Below are positions 15,613 to 25,921 of a DNA stretch of 60,877 nt, in pieces (position 1 is the stretch's first letter; every line of letters begins with the position of its first letter). The notes beneath the pieces were generated by a model. It worked only from the letters and a program-made list of their open reading frames with translations. It ran no database searches and was not told the origin of the DNA. The stretch covers positions 1 through 60,877 of the forward strand of contig CALURV010000006.1 of assembly GCA_944323285.1 (NCBI GenBank). Direction: 5' to 3'. The position numbers were made by a program, and so were the translations under genes. Source of the stretch: Candidatus Gastranaerophilales bacterium. GTDB lineage: Bacteria; Cyanobacteriota; Vampirovibrionia; Gastranaerophilales; Gastranaerophilaceae.

Positions 15613-16218
15613 TTACTCCTCTGTTTGTAATTGTGATACAGGCATAAAATCATTAGAAAGTTGCAAAAAGCATTCCTGAACAAATTGAGCTGTTACGTTT
15701 TTTACTGTCTGTAAACTTTCAAGATATTCTGTTGTTAGTTCTTGCGTAAAATCAGGTAAACTGTATGTAATTATAGGAACTGTTTGACCTGTTTGTATTC
15801 CCATAGAAATAACAGGCAATAAGTCTGATAAAAAGTCTTTTGTTTCGCCTGTTGACATACTAACTTTACGGCGGATATAACCCAATGACGTTAAGAAAAA
15901 CTCTTTGTCAAATTGAGTTTCTTTTAATTTTATTTGTTCTTGGTTATATTCTTCCGTATTGTCTATAACCTCACCATCTACAAGCTTCTCATATGGTTGT
16001 AGAGCATAATATGTCGGGATATTTTCTTCTTTTTGTTCAATTATTTCTTCCTGAATTATCTCTTGAGTTTCTTCATCAATGATTGCAGGTTGCAAAACTG
16101 TTTCTATTGTAACTAAATTATCAACTGTTTCTATTTTTAAACCTTGTCTATGGTTATATTCAACAATAAAATCGTTTTTTTCAATCTCTGTGTATGGATA
16201 CTCTAATTTATATGACAT
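15613..16218 (-). CDS. Tail-fibre-linked protein of unknown function
   Basis: A 201-residue acidic protein placed 11 bp after the tail fibre. The N-terminal half is rich in Glu, Ile and Thr (a run of IIxEE motifs near residues 60-75). The C-terminal half contains a helical segment (FFLTSLGYIRRKVSMSTGETKDFLSDLLP). The position suggests a fibre chaperone or a minor fibre component. It does not resemble the well-known Tfa family. Confidence 0.6.
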   Translation of the reverse strand: MSYKLEYPYTEIEKNDFIVEYNHRQGLKIETVDNLVTIETVLQPAIIDEETQEIIQEEIIEQKEENIPTYYALQPYEKLVDGEVIDNTEEYNQEQIKLKETQFDKEFFLTSLGYIRRKVSMSTGETKDFLSDLLPVISMGIQTGQTVPIITYSLPDFTQELTTEYLESLQTVKNVTAQFVQECFLQLSNDFMPVSQLQTEE

Positions 16219-16229
16219 TATTAATTCTC

Positions 16230-19200
16230 CTAACTTATGTAACCTTCAGTTTTCCACATAACACCTGTAACTATTCCTGTATAAGCGCTATCAGCCCAAC
16301 GTTGACCTGCAAGTTGAAAAGAACTCATTGCTTTACTATATATCCAAGCCGTTGCTGTATAAGAACCTTCATAAACAGCACAAGCAGAAACATTATAATT
16401 ATTATCTTTATATGATTTAAGTAATGAAATTCCATAAGACATATTTTGATTTACCGGACTCAAATATCCCCATTGCTCGCAATAACCATCAGACCATACT
16501 CTATAACCGCTTGTTCCGTTTAAATAATTTTCAATAACAACAGCAGGATTTTGTGAAGAAGCTGTACTTGTTGAAGCAGGGATATTCCCTTGCCAAATTT
16601 GAGAATTATCAACTAAAATATTACACCCTGTTAAACCTACTGTTCCGAGCCAAGGTTGAGAATTATTATTGTAATCCTTACCTATATATATAATAGAATC
16701 GCTATTAATAACAGTAGCAAGCGAGATAGTGACATCTTGCGTATATGAACTTCCGTTAAGAGAATAGCTAAGTATATATTGAGTTCCAGTATATTGAACC
16801 TTTATATAATAAGTTGTGTTAGTTAATATAGTATAAGTTCCGCTATAAGTACTACCTGTATTAATTCTTAACGTGAATTTACTGTTAACAACACCCATTT
16901 CGATTGACTCACTTGAAGTTGCACATATAGTCTGATTACTTGTTACATTGTCAACTGTCGTAACCTTAAAATTCATTTCCCAAGTATTACTTTCGGGTGC
17001 AAAATTTGTATTTATTTGTGCATAATTAGAAGTAGAAAAACCTCTTAAAACATTATTGTTATTTGTAAGACTTCCGATTATACTAACTCCGTAGTCTTTT
17101 TCTACATCTATTGGAGCAGTCGTACATATAACATTAGATAAACCGTTTGTAAGGTTTGTTAAATCAACATTTGCTTTTTGAGTAATCATCCCGTATACTT
17201 CACCCATAGGCAGGGTAAAGTTTTGATTCTGTTCATCAATAGTATAGTAAAGAGCTTCACCGTTTTGTGAGTATAAATCTTGAACTCTATCTCTATAAGC
17301 TACATCTACTATCTTTGAACCCGTTTTAGATAATGTATAAGGGATTTTTAAACAAGGTTGATATACTAGGTTGCCGTCTACATATATTTTAAACGAGTTG
17401 AGGTCGATTGAACCTTTAAACGGAAAAAGTGCATTTGAAACATATTTCCCTATAGATATAAAGGAATATGGTAATAAATTATCTGTATAATTAGCTATTA
17501 TATAATTTTCCCAAACATTATTATCAACTGATAAACTTAATATATATCCAGTGCTAGATGAATATACAATTTTAAAATAATAATTAGTATTTATATTTAT
17601 ACTTTTTTCACTTACAACAAAAGCTCCCCAATTTCCAGTATCATTTATACCAAAAGTTATTTTTCCCGTAGTGCTTTCAATTCTAAACAACAATACGCCT
17701 TTATTAACGCTATATATTGATAGTGGAACTTGTTGCACATCAAGACTATTAATATTAAAAGTACCGCATATTTCCCAGTTGTCATAATTACTTAAGGCAG
17801 ACATTGGTATTTGCACATAATTACTTGTACTAAACCCACTAGCAACACCATCCTGTGTAATTGTAGGGTTTCCAACAACTTTGTAGTTATCTTTTTTTAT
17901 TACGTCTAAGCCTGTTATATTCCCATTAAATACTGGTATGCCGTCGACCCACATTGCAAAAGATTTGAGGTCGATTGAACCGTAAAATGGGTTACTTTTA
18001 GATGAAGCTAATATTCCAATGTATACAGGTTGTGTATTAATATTTTTAATATAATTATTACTTTCAACACTTTTAGTTGATATAAGAGTATTATCTGAAT
18101 TAAATAAGCTTAACGTATATTTTGTTCCATCAAAAGAATATTCAAATTTATACAAAATATTTTGTTGTATGGTTGTAAGAACAATATTTAAAGCATTTCC
18201 ATTTATATCTTGCGACCAAGATGTAAATACTCCTTGATTAACAAAAACATTGGGATACCAACCATTAGAAATAGATATAATAGTAGATTGTTTCGTAACA
18301 TCAGAACAAATAAAACTGCCCTTGATTATAAAATTATTTTCTCCAATTACAATTCCGGTATTTATATAATTAGTCGTAGTAAAGTTGCTCACAAATCCAT
18401 CATCAGTAATCGTAGGTGAGCCAACAACCGTAAACTTACTCAAATCAAAAGTAGAATGTGCATAGTTTAATATGTCAGAATATACAATAGAATTTGTACT
18501 AACATCCCCTGTTGCAAGTGCTTTTGATTGATTAAGATTGTCATAAGCTGTTGAGGTTATGTTGGACAAATCAGTGTCTGCTCTATTATTCGCAATTTCC
18601 AAAACATCTCTCACTTCATCTAGTGAACTTAATGTTTCTTCTGAATATTCTTTTGCTTTTTCTACTTCTTGTTCACAAGCACTAACCGCATCTACTTTTG
18701 CATTATTTATATCTGCTAATGCATCTGTTAAATCACTTTGTATATCATCTATAGAAGAAGAATGTAGGTTTTCTATCTCTGCAGTAGCTTCAGCATATAT
18801 ATTCTCTATTTCAGTAAGTTTCTGTCCTGCTATATTTGCATTGTCTTGTGCATTATCCGAAAAAATCTCAGCATCATTTCTTGCTTGTATAAGGTTTTCT
18901 ATTAATTCATCAGGTGAAACAGCCGAACCCTCATATGTTTTTACAGCTCTATCTACCTTTCTATTTATCATTTGAATTAATCTTACAATATAATCAAACG
19001 TCCATTCTAATACTTTTAAATTTAAGTATGAAGAATTTTCAAACTCACTTTCTTGTTTTATCTCAAGGTTTAAAGCTAAAGAAATAACTTCATTTTGTTT
19101 TAAAATATTATAAGAAGATTGTTCCAATGGAAAAGTAATATAGCTACCAAATTCATTTCCTATCTCATTAATAGAATAATCAACACCTTCTTTTAATTTT

Positions 19201-19334
19201 TTTATTTCTCCTTTTTCATTAATATAAGTAACGAGTAATTCTTCAGAAGATTCAATTAAAAAATCAAAATCAAAAATAGTAGTACTACCATTGCCTGCAT
19301 AATTATTTACAGGTATTATTGATGATACTGTCAT
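16230..19334 (-). CDS. Tail fibre with T7-type N-terminus and three LamG-like repeats
   Basis: At 1034 residues this is the largest gene in the block. The N-terminus (NNYAGNGSTTIFDFDFLIES, then a beta-rich region to about 150) matches the virion-attachment domain of T7-type fibres. A coiled coil follows (about 150-290). Three repeated beta-sandwich units of about 175 residues then occur, each opening with a G.PTIT..G...FST.NY-like line and closing with PF.GSIDL..F...VDG; they resemble LamG/concanavalin-type carbohydrate-binding domains. The C-terminal 110 residues (YRVWSDGYCEQWGYLS onward) look like a gp53-type tip domain. The gene stops with TAG, followed two codons later by TAA. Confidence 0.88.
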   Translation of the reverse strand: MTVSSIIPVNNYAGNGSTTIFDFDFLIESSEELLVTYINEKGEIKKLKEGVDYSINEIGNEFGSYITFPLEQSSYNILKQNEVISLALNLEIKQESEFENSSYLNLKVLEWTFDYIVRLIQMINRKVDRAVKTYEGSAVSPDELIENLIQARNDAEIFSDNAQDNANIAGQKLTEIENIYAEATAEIENLHSSSIDDIQSDLTDALADINNAKVDAVSACEQEVEKAKEYSEETLSSLDEVRDVLEIANNRADTDLSNITSTAYDNLNQSKALATGDVSTNSIVYSDILNYAHSTFDLSKFTVVGSPTITDDGFVSNFTTTNYINTGIVIGENNFIIKGSFICSDVTKQSTIISISNGWYPNVFVNQGVFTSWSQDINGNALNIVLTTIQQNILYKFEYSFDGTKYTLSLFNSDNTLISTKSVESNNYIKNINTQPVYIGILASSKSNPFYGSIDLKSFAMWVDGIPVFNGNITGLDVIKKDNYKVVGNPTITQDGVASGFSTSNYVQIPMSALSNYDNWEICGTFNINSLDVQQVPLSIYSVNKGVLLFRIESTTGKITFGINDTGNWGAFVVSEKSININTNYYFKIVYSSSTGYILSLSVDNNVWENYIIANYTDNLLPYSFISIGKYVSNALFPFKGSIDLNSFKIYVDGNLVYQPCLKIPYTLSKTGSKIVDVAYRDRVQDLYSQNGEALYYTIDEQNQNFTLPMGEVYGMITQKANVDLTNLTNGLSNVICTTAPIDVEKDYGVSIIGSLTNNNNVLRGFSTSNYAQINTNFAPESNTWEMNFKVTTVDNVTSNQTICATSSESIEMGVVNSKFTLRINTGSTYSGTYTILTNTTYYIKVQYTGTQYILSYSLNGSSYTQDVTISLATVINSDSIIYIGKDYNNNSQPWLGTVGLTGCNILVDNSQIWQGNIPASTSTASSQNPAVVIENYLNGTSGYRVWSDGYCEQWGYLSPVNQNMSYGISLLKSYKDNNYNVSACAVYEGSYTATAWIYSKAMSSFQLAGQRWADSAYTGIVTGVMWKTEGYIS

Positions 19335-19336
19335 CC

Positions 19337-20740
19337 TTATTTATCCCCTTCTTTTTTTAAATTTCTAAATCTTTGCGTTATTGTTTCAATTATTTTATTT
19401 TTTTTCTCTATATCTGCATCTTTCGAGTTTAATATTTTATATTCATTCAAAGATTCCTGAAATAACAAAATAAATTCATATATCTGATCTGCTTTTTTTA
19501 TATTGTTAAGTTCTAATTCACTAAGTAAAAACTTATAATCAGATATTATTTTTATTTGTTTTTCATAAGACGTTTCTTTTTGAAGTTTATGAAAAAAATC
19601 ATAATCTTTTTCAGAAAGCAAGTATCTATATTCAGCCAACTGCATTGATATAAATGATTCAAAATCATTTATCATTTTTTTTAAAATTTGGGTATATTTT
19701 TCTTTATCCGTTTTAATAAAACCATTTTTAACAAATTGGTTAATATACTTCTTCTGAGCCTCTATTACATTTCTATCTTGAGTTAAATCTATATATAACA
19801 ATGCCTTATCCGGTTCTTTATTTGCCAAAGAAATAATATTTTCCCAATTTTTTTCTACTAATTCTTTTTTCGATTTATCATTCTCTTCTTCTTCTGTCTT
19901 TTTCAAAACTTCTATATAACTTTTCACTAATTTTTCAAGATTTTCATCTTTTAATTCATTAATTTCTTGATTAATTTTTTCATCATTCCAGTTATAAGAA
20001 AAAATTTCCTTAGCCCAATTATAAGCAATGATATTATCTTTAGTCTCAATAATAGATTTTTCTAATTCTTGTTTTTTTTCATCATCAAGAATATTTTTAT
20101 ATTTTTCATAATATTGAAAAAATCTAATATCTTTATCATCAAGAAAAGATTTTATTATAGAATAATAAAATTCAGATAAATATTTCTCTTTTTTACTCTT
20201 TAATATTTTATTATTCCATTTTTCCCTATCTGACATTAACTTTATAATAGATAGACCTTGTTTCAAAAATTTTTCAATTAGTTGTGTATCTTCTTTATAA
20301 AGCAAAGCTTTTTGCATAGATAAATTTATTGCATTATTATATACAGAAATTTCCCAGTCATATAATTCTTGCGATTCATACTTAATCATCTTATTTTGAA
20401 TATTTTCAATTTTAATCTGTTTTATTTTTTGAACAGCTTCTTTTGATTCATCAAAATAAAAGGACATAACAGAAATTTTTGAATTTATAAATTTTTCCAG
20501 TTCTTTTATAAATTCATCAGATTTATCTTTAACTTCTTTTCCTTTTAAAGAAAAAAAACCACCATCAGAAAATAGAAGTTCTTTTTCCCATTCATCTATT
20601 AAATTACATAATTCTAAAATTTTAACTTTGTCCAGATATTTTGAATTTTCTACATCTAAAACATTTTCATTTTGAGAAATAGGAATTTTTCTCAAAGAAA
20701 AAGACGAAGTTAAAACATTATTATTTGCAGTTTCAACCAT
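19337..20740 (-). CDS. Large coiled-coil virion-type protein
   Basis: A 467-residue Lys/Glu-rich, helical protein with no enzyme motif. It lies where podoviruses encode their larger internal (ejection) proteins, between the gp14-like gene and the fibre, so I infer an internal or ejected virion protein. It has no lytic transglycosylase domain such as T7 gp16 carries. The ATG at 20740 is preferred over an upstream one at 20770 because GAGAGG precedes it at the right distance. Its start is 2 bp from the preceding stop. Confidence 0.65.
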   Translation of the reverse strand: MVETANNNVLTSSFSLRKIPISQNENVLDVENSKYLDKVKILELCNLIDEWEKELLFSDGGFFSLKGKEVKDKSDEFIKELEKFINSKISVMSFYFDESKEAVQKIKQIKIENIQNKMIKYESQELYDWEISVYNNAINLSMQKALLYKEDTQLIEKFLKQGLSIIKLMSDREKWNNKILKSKKEKYLSEFYYSIIKSFLDDKDIRFFQYYEKYKNILDDEKKQELEKSIIETKDNIIAYNWAKEIFSYNWNDEKINQEINELKDENLEKLVKSYIEVLKKTEEEENDKSKKELVEKNWENIISLANKEPDKALLYIDLTQDRNVIEAQKKYINQFVKNGFIKTDKEKYTQILKKMINDFESFISMQLAEYRYLLSEKDYDFFHKLQKETSYEKQIKIISDYKFLLSELELNNIKKADQIYEFILLFQESLNEYKILNSKDADIEKKNKIIETITQRFRNLKKEGDK

Positions 20741-20741
20741 A

Positions 20742-21248
20742 CTAACCTCTCTTGTTATTGTAATATTCAAAAACAGAATTACCTGTCATACCCAATATTC
20801 CAAAACTTTTTATTATACTATTTTGTTTTGCTTTATAAGATTGCAATGCCGCATTAGAATAATATCTTTGAGAAGCATCTAAATAAGATTGTGCTCTTCT
20901 TTCAGAAGAATCAATGATTTTTAAAGCATCTATTTCTCCTAAAGTTTTTTCATCTTCTAAAAGATCTAAAGCGGTTAATGAAGATATTGATATATTTCCG
21001 GACGCCAAATTAGTTTTTTGATTTCCCATATTTTTTATCGCTTGTAATCTTTTCTCTCTTGCATCTTCAATACCTTCTTGACGTTCATAAACAGCATTTC
21101 TTTCAGCAATTTTTGCTTGGTTTATACTCTGTTGCGCATTGTAATTTGCGACTTTATTTTCAACTGTTGTTACATGAACAGTTTGAATAAGTCTAACTGT
21201 ATCAACAGCAATCTTGGCGATTTCTGTAACCGGATCAACAACACACAT
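20742..21248 (-). CDS. Internal virion protein, gp14-like
   Basis: The 168 residues show the layout of podovirus gp14-type ejection proteins: a short hydrophobic start, a long Ala/Gln/Asn/Glu-rich helix (about 30-70), and a conserved small-residue patch near LASGNISISS before another helix. In T7 such proteins form part of the channel through the cell envelope at DNA entry. Position between the gp13-like and coiled-coil genes agrees. It terminates with TAG. Confidence 0.7.
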   Translation of the reverse strand: MCVVDPVTEIAKIAVDTVRLIQTVHVTTVENKVANYNAQQSINQAKIAERNAVYERQEGIEDAREKRLQAIKNMGNQKTNLASGNISISSLTALDLLEDEKTLGEIDALKIIDSSERRAQSYLDASQRYYSNAALQSYKAKQNSIIKSFGILGMTGNSVFEYYNNKRG

Positions 21249-21261
21249 TAACTTATCCTTT

Positions 21262-21732
21262 CTAGTTATTCATAAAAAAAAATTCAAAATTTTCAGGAAT
21301 ATTCATTCCTTCTGGTTTTGGATTATCAAAATTAAATCCAAATCTTTTAAGCCATTTTTTTGACTCAAAATTTGATTTATAAATAATGTTATATAAAATT
21401 TGATACTTACTTTTTGCTTGTGTTATTTGTTCTTTTATATTTATTAATAAAGATTTTTTGTTAAAGATTATAAATTTTGAACATAATAACCAAGCACAAG
21501 CAATTTGAGAATTATCTTTTAATATTTGAGCGAATCCACCAAAAGCAATAGGAACAGAATTTCCTTTATCATTTTTTCCAAATAAAGTAATAAAATCAAA
21601 ATTTAAGACACTTTTTAAAACTCTATCTTTCCAATTATTTCCCCATAGTGCAAATAATTCTTCTAAATCTTCTTGTCGCAAATTATCAAGTATAAAATTT
21701 ACATCTTGTATATTTCTATCTGTCTTAATCAT
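21262..21732 (-). CDS. GNAT-like phage protein (gp13 / DUF2833 type)
   Basis: A 156-residue protein with an acetyltransferase-like layout: an N-terminal helix (VNFILDNLRQEDLEELFALWG), a central beta strand with VPIAFGGFA, and a C-terminal KWLKRFGFNF segment typical of GNAT folds. In T7-like phages the equivalent gene lies exactly here, after tail tubular protein B, and is needed for virion maturation. It overlaps the end of the preceding gene by 8 bp. Whether it acetylates anything is unknown. Confidence 0.7.
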   Translation of the reverse strand: MIKTDRNIQDVNFILDNLRQEDLEELFALWGNNWKDRVLKSVLNFDFITLFGKNDKGNSVPIAFGGFAQILKDNSQIACAWLLCSKFIIFNKKSLLINIKEQITQAKSKYQILYNIIYKSNFESKKWLKRFGFNFDNPKPEGMNIPENFEFFFMNN

Positions 21733-23788
21733 TTATATCCGCCAAAGTTACATCTAAAGAAATTGAACTTATAGTTATTGGGAAAGGATAAATTTGTTTA
21801 ATATGCAGAGTTGCATTTTCTGTATAATCAGCAAAAGAAAAAATATTAACATTACCTGAATGAAGATAATCCGAATCATTTATACTGGTAATACTTCTTT
21901 GATTTTGCAAAATTTCACCATTTGAACTTACAACAAAAAAATCTTCTCTGGTTTTTTCCACTTGAACATTTATTGAATTTATAATTTTTAATAAACCGTG
22001 AGTATTTTCACCTTCAAGATTAAGTGTTTCAAGCTCAAACTCATAAGGGAAGCCTGCAACTATTTTTGATGCCGGATAATCTAAACTAACACTTCCGTTT
22101 TCTACCACCTTATCTGTTATAACATTATTATCAGCAAGAAGTGTTATATTTTCACCTTCTAAATGAGAAAGCCCTGAAATTTTTTGTATAGGTTCCCCAA
22201 CATATTTAAGAGCCGAATCAAGAAAAATACCATCCTGAGTTTTTTCAACAATCCTTGTAGCCATACGTTCAATAAATCTTTTAGTTTTTCCGTTTATTTC
22301 ACGTCTTACAACAAAATAAACAACATCTTCATAATTTTCTCTTACAACAGCAACAGATTCAAATTTACCTTTAGTTTCATGCCTGTGCCAGCCGGCAACT
22401 TCTTGTTTTTTATTATAAGTAAGGGCATTAACTGTACCATCAGACATAACGCACCATAATATACGATATGGTTCTTTAGAATAAGCCATATCAATAACCT
22501 GCTTGCCCTCAAATAAGTGATTAGCGAAAATAGTTAGTTCTTCACCGTCATAGCTGTCAGAAATATATGTATATCCTAAATCTCTAATAACAGAGCCGCC
22601 CGATTGAACAAATAATATCATATTTCCGGATACAACAGGCGGAACGTGAGAGCAACCATAGAAACTTTGAGGAGAAGCAACAAGAGAAGAAGAAGCCGCG
22701 AATGCTCCATCTGACCCATTTAATTTCCATTCCGCTCCTGATGTTAAAAGAATTAAATCATTTAAAGCGATAATATGTCTTATTTCATTAACTTCTCTTT
22801 CAGATAATGTAAGATTTATTGAATCGGAATTAGAAAGCGGTCTTGATATGTTAAAATTATTATTTGTAGCGGTTTGCGAAGCAACAAGCTGCTGCGGATT
22901 ATCTTTCAGACAGGCATATACCTTTCTTTGCTGAAAATAATTAATACAAGCAGGATTATTATCGTTTTCGAACGGATTTTTATAAACAGGCGCTGTTGAA
23001 GTTAAATCAGGTTCAATTTTATTATCTGTAAAAGAATTAGTAGAAGTAGTTCCAACATAAGCGAAAATACCATTAACGCTTCTATAGATATTGTACTCTG
23101 CTGCACCTTCAACGGCATCAAAATTAATAGTAATATATTCCGTAGTCCCCCAAGAAGCTTCAAGTTCGCCAACAACACTAACTTCTTCCGAACGAATACT
23201 CTCTTCATAAGTTTCTTCTTTTACAGCAGTAATAACATATTTATAAGTAGTTGGGTTTTGATTTCCGCCAGTCCAAACAGCAGTTATGTTTTCAGGAGGA
23301 AGAATCTGCGGTTTAAAATCAATGGAATTCAAAGACCAATCATAGTGAGAATTTCTTGAAAGTTCTTTAGGAACATAATCATTATGGCACAATGTTAAGA
23401 CATCAGCATTTTGTGCAAATTTTAAATTAAATAAATCTCCTTCGTCATAAGGAGTATCTATTTCAACAGGATTATATTGATTATCATAGCCTTCAGGATA
23501 TATAATTTGTCCTGCATCTTTTATAAATCTTGCATATTTATTACCAAGTTCTATTATATAAGTTTGTTCTGTATTAAAAGCAAAAGGAATAATTCTGACT
23601 TTAGAATTTGAATTTTTAACTTCACAAACAAGTTCAAGTCCGGCTCTGTTAGAGACACAGCCTTCTGCTTTTACAAAACCATTCTTTAAAGTTTTCAGAC
23701 CGACTGAATATTTTGTCAAATCATTTCTGGCATATAAAGAAGGACTTAATTCACCGCCGGTAAAAGATTTTTGTGTATAACGAACCAT
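21725..23788 (-). CDS. Tail tubular protein B (gp12-like nozzle protein)
   Basis: The 687 residues start with TQKSFTGGELSPSLYARNDL and continue with NRAGLELV, the hallmark opening of podovirus tail nozzle proteins. A fibronectin-like segment lies near residues 165-270 (PPENITAVWTGGNQNPTTYKY). The protein forms the tube end that opens for DNA ejection. The length is in the expected range. It follows tail tubular protein A by 11 bp. Confidence 0.9.
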   Translation of the reverse strand: MVRYTQKSFTGGELSPSLYARNDLTKYSVGLKTLKNGFVKAEGCVSNRAGLELVCEVKNSNSKVRIIPFAFNTEQTYIIELGNKYARFIKDAGQIIYPEGYDNQYNPVEIDTPYDEGDLFNLKFAQNADVLTLCHNDYVPKELSRNSHYDWSLNSIDFKPQILPPENITAVWTGGNQNPTTYKYVITAVKEETYEESIRSEEVSVVGELEASWGTTEYITINFDAVEGAAEYNIYRSVNGIFAYVGTTSTNSFTDNKIEPDLTSTAPVYKNPFENDNNPACINYFQQRKVYACLKDNPQQLVASQTATNNNFNISRPLSNSDSINLTLSEREVNEIRHIIALNDLILLTSGAEWKLNGSDGAFAASSSLVASPQSFYGCSHVPPVVSGNMILFVQSGGSVIRDLGYTYISDSYDGEELTIFANHLFEGKQVIDMAYSKEPYRILWCVMSDGTVNALTYNKKQEVAGWHRHETKGKFESVAVVRENYEDVVYFVVRREINGKTKRFIERMATRIVEKTQDGIFLDSALKYVGEPIQKISGLSHLEGENITLLADNNVITDKVVENGSVSLDYPASKIVAGFPYEFELETLNLEGENTHGLLKIINSINVQVEKTREDFFVVSSNGEILQNQRSITSINDSDYLHSGNVNIFSFADYTENATLHIKQIYPFPITISSISLDVTLADIND

Positions 23789-23799
23789 TATTCACCTCT

Positions 23800-24390
23800 T
23801 TATCTCATATCTGTCCAGGAACAATAATTATTAGTTTCCATATATCCTTCTGAAGCATTTACATTTTTTGCTTTTGCAAGCATATTTGTATAAACAGACA
23901 AACAATCACTTTGAATACTTCTGTTGCCTGTAATGGCAGGTGCCGCTAAAAAAGCCAAATACCAACACAATGCTATAGCAAATTCCGTAGAAAAAAATGT
24001 TTCATTAGATACTAATTTCGTATATCTTAATATTGCAGGTGTCATATTAGTATTAATTACTTTCTGTCCTGTTGAATTGGCTGAAATTTCAAATTCTACT
24101 ATTTCCTTATCTGTATATGGAATTATTTCTCTTGCAAATACACAATCATTAGGATAGTCGTATTCGTACAAAAATTTAGGATTCAATGGAATATTACCAG
24201 TTAAAGATAATTCCCTGTATGAATTAGCAAAATTCCAATCAAAATCTTTTAAAACTTGTTCTTTTGCACTTTCGTAATATTCATTAAGAATAATAGTATT
24301 TTTGTCTGTTTGATTAACATTTTGTATATTTATACTTACTCTTAAGTTTTTAAGAGCAATATTAAAAAGTTTAGCTTTAGTATAATTCAT
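23800..24390 (-). CDS. Tail tubular protein A (gp11-like adaptor)
   Basis: The 196-residue product forms the ring between portal and tail nozzle. Typical features are an N-terminal helix with KAKLFNIALKNL, the segment EYYESAKEQVLKDFDWNFA, and the later LYEYDYPNDCVFAREI. I take the ATG at 24390, preceded by GGGAG at good spacing; a longer frame up to 24456 would run into the intergenic gap. A 93-bp gap with a hairpin separates it from the cement gene upstream. Confidence 0.88.
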   Translation of the reverse strand: MNYTKAKLFNIALKNLRVSINIQNVNQTDKNTIILNEYYESAKEQVLKDFDWNFANSYRELSLTGNIPLNPKFLYEYDYPNDCVFAREIIPYTDKEIVEFEISANSTGQKVINTNMTPAILRYTKLVSNETFFSTEFAIALCWYLAFLAAPAITGNRSIQSDCLSVYTNMLAKAKNVNASEGYMETNNYCSWTDMR

Positions 24391-24483
24391 CTCAACTCCC
24401 ATAAAAATTAAGAAAAAGATATCCGGCAGAAAACGAAAGGAGATGCCGGATATCAAAATAATACATGAGGACTATTTTTTTAA

Positions 24484-24882
24484 CTAAGCATTATGAAAAC
24501 TTTCTTGTGCAGAATCAACTATACCTGCGAATACAGCTCCAGATGTAGGTGCAGTACCTGTAACAGTATAATATAACCTCATATAACCCAAATTCCCTTT
24601 TGGTAAAAATTTAATATTTGAAATATTACCCAGCTTCAATTCAGACAATAACATTGTTTGTTCTATTAAATTTTCTGAATCAGAAAAATCTTCATCTTCA
24701 GATGTTTGAACAGCAATATTCAAACTTGTTAAATTATTAAAATCTTCTGTAATTTGAATAAATAATTCAACAGGAGTTCCAAAAGAAATTTCTCTTTTTC
24801 CAAAATTAATTACGTTTGTTGATGCACAACTTTTAGTTATAGTTTGATTATCTGAAAATAAATTTTGTTCATCTAATATCAT
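24484..24882 (-). CDS. Capsid cement protein, Bbp16-like
   Basis: The 132-residue protein begins MILDEQNLFSDNQTITKS followed by NVINFG, a pattern I know from the capsid cement proteins of Bordetella phage BPP-1-type podoviruses. A beta-rich body with LNIAVQTSEDEDFSD and LYYTVTGTAPTSGAVFAGIV fits. It lies directly downstream of the major capsid gene, as in that family. The start is the ATG at 24882, with GGAG upstream. Confidence 0.8.
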   Translation of the reverse strand: MILDEQNLFSDNQTITKSCASTNVINFGKREISFGTPVELFIQITEDFNNLTSLNIAVQTSEDEDFSDSENLIEQTMLLSELKLGNISNIKFLPKGNLGYMRLYYTVTGTAPTSGAVFAGIVDSAQESFHNA

Positions 24883-24902
24883 TTTATACTCCAATCTAAT
24901 AT

Positions 24903-25898
24903 TTAAGATACTTTTTCTTCTTCACAAGTAATTTGTTCACATTCACGAATAGGAATGTTTTTGTAGTGAAGAATATTATCATTTAAGTATTCTTTAATAG
25001 TGAAATTAACATTTGTTTTAGCTTTTAATTGGGCTTCAAAATACATCAAAACAGTAGAATTACAATAAATAAATGTCTTACCTGTTTTAGCAAATCTTCT
25101 TATTTTGTAATAAGCTTTATTTAATAATTCTTCTAAATCAGGTGCACTGCTACCAGCAAGTTTAGAGATGGAAATATTTGCAATACGACAGGTTGAACGC
25201 CAATCTCTCAAAGATAAACCAACATCCATTTTAAAATGATCCTGATATACCTTTCTTTTACCACCTGTAGCACTTGTCTCCGTCATAATACCGTCATCTT
25301 TATGCTGAATACCGGCTTGAGAACCTTGCGGATATAATAAAGAAGCATGTAAATCTCCCCAAGTAACAAACCAAACAGAAGTATTATCAGTACCTGATCC
25401 GCCTGCATCTATTATATTAGAACCTATTTTTTTCAAATCAGTTGATTTTTTTGAATATCTTGCAGCAAGTCCATCAAAAGCTGCTGCATTTTCTTTTATG
25501 CTTCCATAGAAAATTGTTTCTTGAAGTTTCTGATTCATTGCTTCTATAAAAGCAGATGACTCTGATAATCTAAATAACTTTGGATTTTCAGCTTTGTCTA
25601 CTAAATCTACATCAACAATAGAATAAGTTTCCAACATACCTGTTACATCTTTTACTTGTTCTGTTGTAGATTTTGAAGAAGGAACATATCCATATAATTT
25701 TCTAAAAACAGCAGAAGGCAATCCTGTTCTTATAGTTGTAATATGATTAGAACCGTCATTACATTGAAGAGCATTAGCATCTTGTAATACTTCATTTGTT
25801 TCTGACATCATTTCTATGATTTCAGCAGCAATTTTACCATTTTCTGTTCTTTTAAACCTGTCTGCTAAAGTTAAATAACTTGAACCTAATGTCGCCAT
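24903..25898 (-). CDS. Major capsid protein (HK97 fold, BPP-1/Bbp17-type)
   Basis: A 331-residue protein whose N-terminus (LGSSYLTLADRFKRTENGK), central RTGLPSAVFRKLYGYVP and later SVWFVTWGDLHASLLYPQGSQAGIQ with DHFKMDVGLSLRDWR are typical of major capsid proteins of this podovirus group. It forms the icosahedral shell. Gene order (scaffold before, cement after) supports the call. No N-terminal delta domain is obvious, consistent with the separate scaffold gene. Confidence 0.9.
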   Translation of the reverse strand: MATLGSSYLTLADRFKRTENGKIAAEIIEMMSETNEVLQDANALQCNDGSNHITTIRTGLPSAVFRKLYGYVPSSKSTTEQVKDVTGMLETYSIVDVDLVDKAENPKLFRLSESSAFIEAMNQKLQETIFYGSIKENAAAFDGLAARYSKKSTDLKKIGSNIIDAGGSGTDNTSVWFVTWGDLHASLLYPQGSQAGIQHKDDGIMTETSATGGKRKVYQDHFKMDVGLSLRDWRSTCRIANISISKLAGSSAPDLEELLNKAYYKIRRFAKTGKTFIYCNSTVLMYFEAQLKAKTNVNFTIKEYLNDNILHYKNIPIRECEQITCEEEKVS

Positions 25899-25921
25899 TT
25901 AATCAATCCTTTCATTTTTTA

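Noticed and set aside
15609-15683. Longer N-terminus for the small exported protein
   Set aside because: The extension would bury a clear signal peptide, overlaps the previous gene and lacks a ribosome binding site.
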